The notes beneath the pieces were generated by a model, which saw only the letters and a list, made by a program, of their open reading frames with translations, did not search any database and had not been told where the DNA came from. A DNA stretch of 64,000 nucleotides, taken from positions 4,135,516 to 4,199,515 of the forward strand of contig JACTAT010000036.1 in assembly GCA_014526335.1 (NCBI GenBank). The letters run 5' to 3'. Source of the stretch: Chrysaora quinquecirrha (Eukaryota; Cnidaria; Scyphozoa; Semaeostomeae; Pelagiidae). Shown here piece after piece: positions 1 through 10,549 of the stretch. How positions within the stretch are numbered: the first letter of the stretch is position 1; every line of letters begins with the position of its first letter. The position numbers and the translations under genes were made by a program.

Positions 1-198
1 AGTCAAAATGAAGTACATATAACCTAGATTTTCGTCACGAATGGTCATTGTGTGAACGATAGTGAAGACCCTAAGATCCGGCTTCATGGACCTAAAATGC
101 GGGTTTGCCGGGCATCGTCAGTGCCAGAAAAGGAAAATCATGCCTTTAAAGACTTGGAGTGGTGGCAAGGTTGACGAATCAGAATAAAAAGAGCAGTA
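1..198. repeat. 198-bp direct repeat, left copy (inside golgin-84 intron)
   Basis: This stretch reads as identical, base for base by eye, to 9363-9560. It lies in the intron downstream of the last golgin-84 exon visible here (268-432, minus strand). The right edge of the match is sharp: both copies end in gagcagta and then diverge. The left edge coincides with the window start, so the repeat may extend further. It codes for nothing I recognise. Confidence 0.9.
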
Positions 199-267
199 AT
201 TTGAGTCACTGTCTTTAAAAGCTTTTAGATTGCAACAGTAATAAAATTGGTAATAAAAATAACTTAC

Positions 268-2974
268 AAACAAGTCTACTTTGAGCTGCTCATATTTGTA
301 CTTTGATTGTGATAATTCATCTCGTAGCATGTCTCTTTCTTGTTTTATTTCTTCTAGCTCTGTGAACACAACTGAAGATGGGTCGCTTCCAGCAGTTCCT
401 TGTTTTAAGGACGTTATCAGTTTTTCCTTTGCCTGGAAGTAAATACAGAAATCATGAAACAAATAATCGTCAATTAATCGTGCATAAACTTAGCAGCAAT
501 GTGGTATTTTAGGGCATCGTTCCAAAGGCAGTGCAGGTATTGCATAGACATCCTAAGCACTGCATAAGAAAAGACGGGATTGAGAAGAAAGTCAAGGGTG
601 CGGGTACAGTAGCGAGTGGCAATTCATTCTTTAGAAATCTCGTACATCTTTACTGGAAATCCTATTGTTTTCATGGAAACCCATTGGAAATCCTTTTGTC
701 TCAGCGGAAATCGCAAGCCTGTTTGAAGAGTGAAATGCCCCTCAGCTGGTAGGACCCACGAAAGCTGGTAGGATTCAAATACATAGGAAGGAACTGTATA
801 AGCTCAAATCGACAGGAAAGCCTGTTCGAAAAGCGCGCAATAGCCACTATATAGATATTCTAGTAGCACGCAGGACTATCTTATTCACGAATACAATTTT
901 GTAACTGTTTGAATAGTAAATCACCGCTCGGCTATTTAGAACACACAAACAAGCGTTTCTCTGTTTATTTTAGTAACACCAAGACGACCAAAAACACGGT
1001 AGCTTTTCATGGGATGTAAAGTGAGAGTTTCTTGGTTCCTCAACGCTCGTTCATAGAGTAATAGACTCCGTAAAATTGAGGTGTTATATTGTTTATCAAT
1101 ATGTTTTATACTGTAGATTATCAAGGGATAATACGGTTGAAAAAGAATGGGTTTTGGATTACCTGTAAAATTCTTGTTGCTTTATCTTTGTATTCTTTTA
1201 AATCTTTTTGTGCAGTTTCTGCTGCATCTTTTGATATGCGAAGGTTATGCTCCAACTCTCTTGTCTTTCCTGGAATCAAGGAAAAAGCAAAAAGATGATT
1301 CATATCAACAAATCAAGCAAATTAAGGGATGAAAATAGACAGAAAGAATCAGCTTTGCCTCCTCGTGCATAAGACCGATTGAAAACAACAATGTGCTTTA
1401 ATGAGGTTATTTTTTGGTCACTTTCTGTTTCCAGCAAGACGCCTTCTTTACCTGTTTTCCGAGTTAAAATAGAAAGTTTGACAGGTCTCTAAAACCTCCT
1501 GGCTTCTTAATATGGGAGGTTTCGCAGACGACGCAAGTTATCTCGTTCTCGTTTCAAAATTAAAGATTTTGTTTTGGCTTTCTGCTGATCAGCCCATCCT
1601 TTTCAGAATTCGGAAGGTCTGCCACAAATAGGAGGTTGCCAAAATGCCTTAATGTCACCTTCAAACGAAGAAGAAACAGACAAGTTTGCTCTTGTAAACC
1701 ATTTTAACCTTGTTTGATCAGGAAAATGTTGTGTTAAAAGATCTAGAAAAGAGCAAAAGTTTACCTTTTTCTTCGTTGAGTTTCAGCTGCAAAGATTTCA
1801 CTGACTCTGCCATCTGTTGTTGCTCATTTTGCAATCGACTACGCAACTCCATTAATTCTGCCTGATAAAAAACGGAAAAAGAACTTAATATTGACTGACT
1901 GTGCACTTTAATTCACTCACGCTTCCATTGCAAGGACCCGTATAATATGAGCACTTGCGCGTCTTAGAGAAAACAATAACAACTGTAGGTCCTGAATAAA
2001 ATTCTTTAAAATAAATTAAAACAAGATGTTTTGCCAAGTTATAACTAAACAAGAAAGACAAATATGAATTTTACACCAGAAGATAAAAGCAAGGGCGTAT
2101 TCTTTTTCGTATCTAGAGTTGGTAGAAAACAAAATAAAATAGACCATTTCAACTGAGGGTCTTGTTTTCAAAAAAATTGAAAATTAGGCCATAGAGAAAC
2201 TTTGACTTCAGATTCGAATTCAGTGTAAAATGATTGAGGGTGTGAAATTTCACCCCCAGCGATTTTTTCACGGTCAAACCCTTTATAAAATTTCAAACTT
2301 TTAACATCTATAAAGTCAATATCTTAAGGACTAGAAGCATAAAACTTTGCCTCAACACTAGAAAGAAGGTGCTAAATTCGAATCTTAAGTCGAAATTTCT
2401 CTATGACCCATTTTTCATTTCTTTTGAAAACGAGGCCCTTAGTTGAAATGGTCTATTCTTTTGGTGTCATTCTAACGAAAACGGTAGACTCCGCAGACGC
2501 TTTTAACGTTTCCAAAATTTGCATTTTTTGGTCACAGGAATTTTTCTCTGCAAAGTCTATCGTTTTTAAATTTCAGAGACTTGAAATTACCTAAACAATA
2601 CGCCCTTAGAGAATGCTTGGTTCAGAATCTGTTTAAACCATTACTGTAGATATGTACTTAATAACAAGAAAAAATAATAAGAAACTCTGACAGAACATAC
2701 TGTAAAACTATCAGCTGATAAAGATATTGTGATTGACCATAATTAAATGATAGATACCTGAGCACTGCTCTGTGCAGATTTCGTTTGGAAAAGCTCTTTT
2801 TCTCGTTCTTCTAGTTTCTCCTTGAAAGTATCGAGAGCAACACTTTGCAGCCCTGTTGAGTCTGAGTGATCTTTAAGTATCCTACAAACAAAAATCCGCA
2901 TGAAAACATATAGAAATAAATAACACCATCACTATCATCATCATCATCATCATCATCACCCTCATTAACATCAC

Positions 2975-3007
<33 letters not shown>

Positions 3008-6000
3008 TCCATCAATCCATTCATCATTGCAATCATCACCGTCATCATCATCATTATCAAAACCAACATAATCACAATCATCATCATTATCATCATCATC
3101 ATCATTATCAACATCCTCATCATCATCATCAATTACCAATTACCAATTATCAATCATCAATCATCATCATCGTCATCAACATTATCATCATCGTCTTCAT
3201 TGTCAATGTCAGTAAATTAAACACCACCATCATCACGAAAGAGGATTTTTCCTGGCAGCAAAATTAAAAATCAAAATTTCCTGCAAACCTGACCGAAATT
3301 TCTCTCAATTAGAAATGTTTCAAGGGTTAGAAGTTAGCACTTCAGAGAATATTTACTTCAAAATTATAAACAAATTCCTGCGAAAAATGTTAGCAAAAAA
3401 ATTGAAAGCGCCGCTGCTGGCGCTGCTAGACATTCTTCATGTCAAATGTTTCATTTTCTTTACGAATAGTTTAAACAGCTATAACAGTAAATACCTTTCA
3501 TTCTCAGCAGTTAGCTTGCTGACTAACTCATTCTTCTTCTTTAAATCTTCGTCAGCTTCGTGCATTCGGACACGTAAAACAGCAAGCTGCGAGTCTTTTG
3601 CTTTGAGTGCTTCACTCAGATCTTTTTCGTTTTCTTGAATAGAATTCACTACTTTATCTTGCTGCAGCATTTGATTCTGAGCATGCTCAAGCTTCTCCTC
3701 CAAGTGACGAGCGTCTGTAAGATAAGAATTGGCCGAGTGTAAACAAGAAACCAATAACGCCTGAAACAGCTACAGACCGGTTTCGTCCAATTTAAGGGCT
3801 GGTGAAGGTGAAATGGTGTTTTAGCGCCAGTTTCTAGGATCTCAGCTGTAGGTTGAATGATCGAGACCTCGATGTTGGCTGTCACCTTGGCTGGGCTCGA
3901 AGCCTGACCACACTGAACTCCTGTTCTGACACCACCAGTCAGCTTGATTACACAACGACGCCTCATCACTGCAGCTAGACTGAGTAAGGACCTTAGCCCA
4001 CGTTACACGTCAGGCATCAGGCTGTCAGTGACATTATACGTGGATGCTGGGATTCAGTAGCAATTGCTAATAAACAATTATTGCTAATAAAAATTGGAAA
4101 GTGAAGATTCTCGGAAAGAGTAGAGAACAATACAAAATACAATGGTTGCCATAAATGTTGTGACAATAATTTCAAACGGATTCAAAATTCAGCAATGTTT
4201 AGCGATGTATTTGAAACAAGGCGTAGAAATCCCTTTATGTTTATGAGCTACATCCATTGAGTTAGATCAATCGCTGTTTTTTCTTTTACCCACCAAGCTC
4301 GGTCTTCATTTTCCAACAGACAACTCGATGCAAGTGAAAATTATATGACAAGCAATGTTTGAGAAAGGAAGGGGTTGATCATGTAATAAATAAGTCCGAA
4401 AGTCAGATGAGCTATGTATTCTTCGAGAAATTCGTATACAAAAATCTTATGCTTACCATCCTGGACATTCTTGGCTGTTCGTAAAGCCCCTGCTAGTTCT
4501 TCATTCAAGGATGATATTTCACTCTTCAGTAATTTGTTCTCTAATTGTAGATTCGATATCCTGTCATACAGCTCCTTATTCTCTGTCTTGGCGACTGGCA
4601 TTTTCACAGGTGGGGCTTCTACAGAACTCTCTTTGACATCTCCAGGTGCAGTGGCTTGACTGTTAACTTCAGTAATATTTGTTGTCTCAGTAGGCTTTTT
4701 AGCAGGTTGGTTTGGGTTGTCTAGAAAAAGTAGAACATACATAAACTTTCTTACTTTCTCCTGATGTGATCCTACCTTATGTGTGTTTTGGTCATTGCAA
4801 ATGCTTTAAAAAACATGCTCCTTGAAAACCCAAGGGGCTCTGCTTCACACACCCATCTAAAATCACCAAAAATGCATCTATCCTGGGGAAGGGAAACTCT
4901 TGCGTTTCAAAATAAGAAATAACTGTTGGCTTAATTCTTGAATTCAACATTCATTCTCTACTTTAATTTTTCTTTTCTTATAATTATTCTATATTAAGCT
5001 TGCTCATTTTAGCTCTAACGTTTTGCAAGTAAGTGAATTTCTTGGAAGAATGACATTATATTACCGAAAATCATTGGTATGGTAATTGTTTCTTGTTGAA
5101 TTCTTCACTTCCCTTTTAAAGCTTCTAATGATTAAATGTGGATTATTATGGAACAACAATTTTGCACACAGGCAATACCAATTTGGAAAAAGCAATAAAA
5201 ATTTCTTTTTACTTTGGAACCACAGACAAAAGGGCAATTTGGCTTTTTTCATAGCACTAACTGGGAAACCCAACAAAGCTGCTTCAAGGACACAACCATA
5301 AAGACACACTTCTATGAAGCAAAATTTTAGGCTTTTTTCTTGCGCTGTATGGAAATGCTCATAACTTGACCAATCTTACAAAAAAGGTTCCATCCACCTA
5401 TTTGTAGCCCCAAGAAACAATCACAAAGTTAAGCAACACATACCTGAAGATGCTGTTACAGCACTAATTTCGACTGGCAATTTCCTTTTCTCCTCATCTT
5501 TAACTCGCTCTTGCACTGCCGCTGCTCTGTTGCTTGATAGTTTTGGCTTTATTGGAGTTGATGTCAATGGCAGATTCTTCTTTGTTGAAATGTCAGTCAT
5601 ACTTGAAGCATTATTAAGAAAATCGAAAAGCTGTTCATCTGACTTTGCTTTTATGTTTGATGCACTAGAAGATCTTGTTATTGCTTTTGCAGCATTGCTC
5701 GTACCTCTTGAGGCACCTATAGAAGATAAATTGTTGAAAATGACATGTTTATTCCTATTGTAAGATATCTGACCAGCATGCTTTGAATAGAAATGGTGAC
5801 TTTGCCCCCAAGAGAGATGATGGGTGTTTTGCTATTAAACTCGCTGTCCACCATTCATTTGTTTTTCTTGATTTGTTTGCTTGACTATTGAAATATTAGA
5901 CTGTCGCAGTGGTATTGTCAAAAGTTTGTCATCAGTGTTTCTGGCAAAAATCTAGCAATTGTGTGCTCTTTCACTACCTATAAGACAATAACATATAGCT

Positions 6001-6825
6001 TTTTTCAAGTTTGTCAAGAATTGAAAATCCCAAAAGATGCTGAAAATTTCAGGAAATTCTACAAAAATCGTGAAAATCCAAGTAAATTTTTCAAAAAAAT
6101 AAAAAAAGAATGACCAGATTCATAAGGTTGTTTTAAGCTTTTCTTCTTCTAGGGCATATGTCAACTGGTAACAGGTCAACTCGCCCCACTACCAACTTGC
6201 CCCGCCTTAACATGGTCAAGTCAGACCTCTTTGAGTTATGTCACCTCACCAGTTTGCACAACTTGCCCCATCTGTCAAGTCAACTCGCCCCACCATAAAA
6301 TAAATGATAGAAAACAACAAAATTGAATGAATCTATCAGTATGATAAAAGGGGTTTTGGGGGTGGAGCCCCTGACTTTAAACAATTATAGTCCAGTGGGG
6401 GCAAGTTGACTTTAAGGTGGGGTGAGTTGACTTTGAAAGTGGGGTGAGTTGACCTGTGGGGCAAGTTGCCAATGGGGCAAGTTAGTAGTAGGGTGAGTTT
6501 TGACTAGAAACCTGTCAACTTATGTAGTCACTCACTGTAACTAACATGTAGTCATGAATCAGAATTATTATTATTATTATTATTATTGTTCATGCTTTAC
6601 CTGCTAATGGTTTTCCTAGTGGATCATCTTTTGAGCTTGAATGATGAGAGGATCAGTTTGATTAACATTACTAGCTTTTGGTGACTTTCTTCCATCTATT
6701 TGCTCTGCCAAATCATCACTGCTAGATTTGTTTTCAGACTCCTTTTGAAGAGCAGAGGCAGCTGTTTGGTCTACTCTGTCAAGTAAAGCCTCTGCTCCTT
6801 TTGCAATGTCACTGAACCAGGACAT
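268..6825 (-). CDS. GOLGA5: Golgin-84 (golgin subfamily A member 5), partial, N-terminal part
   Basis: Golgin-84 is a tail-anchored coiled-coil tether of the Golgi membrane; its transmembrane anchor would lie left of the window. Eight coding exons: 6825-~6603, 5716-5444, 4720-4457, 3714-3495, 2881-2758, 1861-1765, 1269-1163 and 432-268. Exons 2-8 join in phase with GT-AG borders. Family hallmarks are the N-terminus MSWFSDIAKGAEALLDRVDQ, the segment EQLFDFLN, LQLENKLLKSEISSLNEEL where the coiled coil begins, KDSQLAVLRVRMHEAD, and KDKATRIL followed by KEKLITSLKQG. The ATG is preceded by a splice acceptor (ttttttgtag), so a non-coding 5' exon is likely. Exon 1 is odd: its frame stops at 6616, while the strong donor at about 6603 and the phase of exon 2 need a neighbouring frame that reads DDPLGKPLAG. 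A one-base error or a real lesion is likely near 6635-6655. Confidence 0.9.
2137..2463. mobile_element. MITE-like element with ~85-bp inverted ends
   Basis: The left end (aatagaccatttcaact) returns in reverse complement at the right end (agttgaaatggtctatt). The match continues inward for about 85 bases with scattered mismatches. It lies in a golgin-84 intron, encodes nothing, and its interior resembles about 27400-27480. Confidence 0.75.
2925..3235. repeat. (TCA)n-rich microsatellite tract
   Basis: About 300 bases of imperfect atc/tca triplets with interruptions. Its translations are the poly-Asp and poly-Met open frames on the minus strand, which are not genes. It sits in golgin-84 intron 4. 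Confidence 0.95.
3801..3966 (-). mobile_element. tRNA-derived SINE-like element, copy A
   Basis: On the minus strand the head reads like a degenerate tRNA gene: an A-box-like stretch near aggcgtcgttgtgtaa and a B-box-like ggcttcgagcc, followed by a tail shared with copies at 12691-12880 and 23905-24486. All three lie in the same orientation. This copy is in a golgin-84 intron. The tRNA assignment rests only on the two promoter boxes. Confidence 0.65.
6159..6517. mobile_element. MITE-like element with 'gtcaactcgccccac' ends
   Basis: The ends are multi-block inverted repeats of a gtcaactcgcccc / aacttgcccc theme. The interior holds a G-run followed by a short C-run (ggggttttgggggtggagcc). Architecture and interior resemble the elements at 42828-43125 and 48572-48883, whose ends read aagtcggtccac. 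It lies in golgin-84 intron 1. Confidence 0.7.
6566..6592. repeat. (ATT)n microsatellite
   Basis: Short perfect run of att triplets next to the golgin-84 exon 1 donor. Confidence 0.95.
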
Positions 6826-6990
6826 CGAGACCTACAAAAAAATTATTACATAAAAAGATGCCGATATATGCCTTTTAAAATCGCACCACATACCAAAGGT
6901 TATTGTTCTCAAAACAATAGGGCTATTGTTTTATTCTTTCCACTTAATTGCAAGCAAAGTTTCTACACTGGTCACTCGACTTCTATCTAC

Positions 6991-7753
6991 ATTAGTTCCG
7001 AAAATGTTCGGACACTTTTAATTTCAGACAATTTGATTGTCCGAAAATATCAATGTCCGAAATTTTAAGTAGCCTGAAATTTTAAACATCCAAAATTTTA
7101 TTTTCACCATTTTTTCTCTTCCTTAGAGAATAATCCAGAAAGGAGGCCACAAATTTCTTTTGTTTTCTTGGTTTGGAGCATTTTACCAAAAATCTGAAAT
7201 CTCCTATTATTATATTAAATTTTATGCCATTGGAGATTGGAGGTCCAAGGCACTAAATCTGTTCTGTGAGTGAACAGGGAAAACAACTTGCCTCTGAAAC
7301 ATATAGAAATCATTGTTCCAGAGGATCGATCAAAAGGCTCTTTGATTTTCAATGTTCTTAAAGTTAAAAGGCCATACTTCTAAGGAAGTGCAAAAAAACC
7401 ATCACAGCAAATCATTATATTTATGTTTTCGTTCCGACAAATCCAACAAATCATTTTCAATCTTAGACCGAAATGTTGACGCGTTTGAAAATCAGTTTCA
7501 AAGGGAAAGCTTGAGTCCTGGTATGCTCAATATGTTACCCAAGAGTCGATTAGTGGAAGGGATGTGATAAATTCTGTTTTAATTCGGTAAGTTTTGTAAA
7601 TTTTACAAAGAAGAATTCTAAACACCTTGCGTTTTCTGTCGTCCAAAATTGGAATGGGAAATCATCCGAAATAGGTAAAATATCGTCCAAAATTTTTTGG
7701 TCCGAAAACATTTTGTCCGAAATATATGGGTCTGATTATTTTCGGAACTAATG
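6991..7753. mobile_element. 763-bp TIR element, 'cattagttccgaaaat' ends
   Basis: The left end cattagttccgaaaat is matched in inverse orientation at the right end (ttttcggaactaatg). Further in, both sides repeat the words tccgaaa and gtccgaa. The flanking tcta at 6987-6990 and 7754-7757 could be a 4-bp target duplication. Internal open frames are short and unrecognised, so this is probably a non-autonomous DNA transposon. It lies upstream of golgin-84. Confidence 0.75.
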
Positions 7754-7757
7754 TCTA

Positions 7758-9362
7758 TATTATATGTAGGAGGGATGTAGGACTTACTGAGCAGAGAGAG
7801 CTTTGAGAATAGAGAGGTTTTCTCAAGGCTGTGCTACGTTATCAGTGAGGTGGAGCTAAATGTAATGATGTTCCTCACTGCTAGTTATATTTATAGGCAT
7901 TCCATTTGTTTGGTCATGTCTGCCTCATTACTATCTAGTCTATATATCTAACCCTGTCTTCATTAGACATGTTAGACTTAGAGGCCCAAAAAAGTGTCAA
8001 ACACTGAGTTTTAGTTTTAATGCTACGAGCGCAGTGCAGCGACATTGAAAGACCCTTACCGTTAAACGGCTATAACAAAAGTAAAAAATGCTGAATATAA
8101 AATCCACTGAGTGCCTGTATCTTCATAAAATCATTTCTTTTTGGTTTGTTGTCTTCACCAAATTGCCTTCATCTTGATTGGTAATCTAAGAGCAGAATGA
8201 CAAAATACGTGTCCGCCTCGTATTCAAATCACATTTCGATAATCTGACTTAGCAAATCGAGGCCGCTTTAGAAAGCGAAAAGGAAGGGACAAAGTGAACA
8301 ACCTTGAGGAACTCTTGAGGAAAACTCCTTTACGCAGGGTTTTGGAGTGTCCTTATTTTTGGAGAAGATAGATAACGAATCTTACTCTTGAGATTGCTAT
8401 TGCTTCAATTTGCAAGAGCTGATGATTTCTTTCAAAGAGAAACATTGTTTTAATGACAGTAATAAAGTCGAATCTTCCTCTTCGGATCCTCTGTAATCTT
8501 AAAATCCTCTTAATATCTTCTCCTTCTCCCCCTACCGAAGAAAATTTTACTCTTATATTGGTGCGAATTCTTAAACTGAAGATCAAGTCCATTGATATAC
8601 TAGTAGTTTTCTTGAAATAATGACAGAGTTTATTACACGAATATCATCTTTGACACCAGAACAGAATCACCAAACCTACAATTTTGTTTCAAGAAGGAGG
8701 CCCTTGTGTGTCTTTTCACTGTCGCAGAGAGCAATTGGAGGCAGTTGCAGTAACAGCTTTGTACCTATGTGATGCGGCAAAGAAATATATGCAAAGGGTC
8801 TTATTGAAGAAGCAAACAGGGTGTGCCAAGGACATTTGGCATTAATTTAGTGCAAGATAAAATGGCGTGATCATTGGTATTGAGAAACAGAAACAAATTT
8901 GTATCAGTTGCAACGAACAACCGAGTCTGACACAATGAGACAGGATAGGTGAGAGCTATGCTACAAAATGATGACACAAAACACAGTCACAGGAAAGAGA
9001 CTATGCACAAAACAATAAACGTGCTGATCAATGGCTTTTTTCAAGTAAGCAAAATGATATAGCATGGCTAAAGTTTTTTATAATGTTACTCTCGTATGCA
9101 ATAAGCCGTTCTCAGTATCATCATCACCATAACGCATTTGTTTGCGGAGGTTAAAAATGAAGATATCTTGGCGCAATTCTTCCTGTGCTGAATTTTTCTG
9201 TTCGACTTCCTTTTGTCAAATGATAATGATGAAGACGCAATGATGGCGAGAAGATTTGCTACACAAGTCTCGATCATGCTCCACAGAACTGGTGGGTCGC
9301 TAATAAGGAGATCTCATGAGCTGTTCTTAATCAGGGGGGGAGGTGTGTTGTAGCTTGTAGCC
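7758..9362. other. Intergenic stretch without a recognised gene
   Basis: AT-rich sequence 5' of golgin-84, with short unsupported open frames only (for example 8353-8592 minus). The golgin-84 non-coding first exon and promoter probably lie somewhere in this interval or just left of it, but I cannot place them. Confidence 0.5.
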
Positions 9363-9560
9363 AGTCAAAATGAAGTACATATAACCTAGATTTTCGTCAC
9401 GAATGGTCATTGTGTGAACGATAGTGAAGACCCTAAGATCCGGCTTCATGGACCTAAAATGCGGGTTTGCCGGGCATCGTCAGTGCCAGAAAAGGAAAAT
9501 CATGCCTTTAAAGACTTGGAGTGGTGGCAAGGTTGACGAATCAGAATAAAAAGAGCAGTA
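9363..9560. repeat. 198-bp direct repeat, right copy
   Basis: Appears to be an exact copy of 1-198, 9362 bp downstream and in the same orientation. It is intergenic, between golgin-84 and the Schlafen-like gene. Confidence 0.9.
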
Positions 9561-9897
9561 TACTTGTCTGAGTAGCTTTAATATTTATAATTTCACTCGA
9601 CAAACTGAACAAGGAACAACACAAAAAATATATGAAATTACAAAAACTATATCATAAAATACCATTAAAAAGTCTTTATGAACAACGAACACGTTATGGT
9701 AATACTATAATAAAGGGACAATTCTTATTTTCTTGAAAAATTCAAATGAAATATAAAACTAAACCAAATTTTTAATATTATTTTTTCATTTTTTATGAAT
9801 TTTATCAATCTGCATTTTGCAAGAGATAATATAAAAAAAAGGCAAGAACTTAAATACTGCGATGTAAATATTTATGACGCTATTGCGAAGTTCAAAA
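9561..9897. other. AT-rich intergenic, nothing recognised
   Basis: About 340 bases of very AT-rich sequence with no convincing open frame or repeat. Confidence 0.5.
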
Positions 9898-9898
9898 A

Positions 9899-10020
9899 AG
9901 CCGTTTACACTGGACCTAAATGGGAATGGGTCGAAATGAGTAAAGTACACCTTGGGAATCAAACGGGTCCAGATAGCAGATCCAAATAGGTACGGATCCA
10001 GCAGGTATAGTGTAAACGGA
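9899..10020. mobile_element. Mini TIR element with 'ccgtttacact' ends
   Basis: Starts ccgtttacactgg and ends with the inverse agtgtaaacgg, a typical short MITE end. The interior has several ggatcc-like words, as in the larger element at 56197-56564, which has cgtttacacg ends. Confidence 0.65.
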
Positions 10021-10344
10021 AAGCCTATCTGTATAGGTATGGGTCTACTTGAACCCGTGCTAGTGTAATGGGGTCTAAACTCGATATCTTCAGATATTGA
10101 AAAATATCAATCATTCCTGTTTCTCGTCGGAAAAGTCTATATCTACTGAGTCTTGAAATCCAACAAGGATTAATGAACTGCCTTTGGTTTACCATTTAAA
10201 GAAACAACGCGGTTTGCAAAGGAATACGGATTGTATTAATTCAACCGAAATATGATTTCACGGACAGGGGAAGGCTGACTCGCAGATTATGAATCTAAAC
10301 AGTGGTCAGTGATAATTAATCCAACAGATGTTATTTCTACCGAA

Positions 10345-10455
10345 CACCCAAACGTCTTTTTCTATGAAACAATTCATCTATTAAACTGATTCCTAATTGT
10401 TGGTTCGAAATACGAATAAGAGTCCTTTTTTCTGGTACCGGTAAAGTTTCCTCTA
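10345..10455. repeat. Degenerate duplicate of the 3' end of the SLFNL1-type last exon
   Basis: Matches 10557-10652 (shared words: cgtctttttctatgaaacaatt, split here by mismatches, and ctctattgttaatgtc), about 210 bp downstream of the coding copy. It therefore duplicates the stretch encoding the C-terminal 30 or so residues, now non-coding. Confidence 0.8.
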
Positions 10456-10513
10456 TTGTTAATGTCTTGCCTTCTTATTATTACCATTGAATTGACCGTA
10501 TGTTATCAATGTG

Positions 10514-10519
10514 TTTATT
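10514..10519 (-). promoter_or_regulatory. Probable poly(A) signal of the SLFNL1-type gene
   Basis: AATAAA on the minus strand, about 31 bases after the stop codon at 10550. Confidence 0.5.
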
Positions 10520-10549
10520 GGTCAAGCAATAGTTGCAACTTATTTCTCT

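Noticed and set aside
2811..3139. Poly-Asp / poly-Met open frames
   Set aside because: Translation of the (TCA)n microsatellite.
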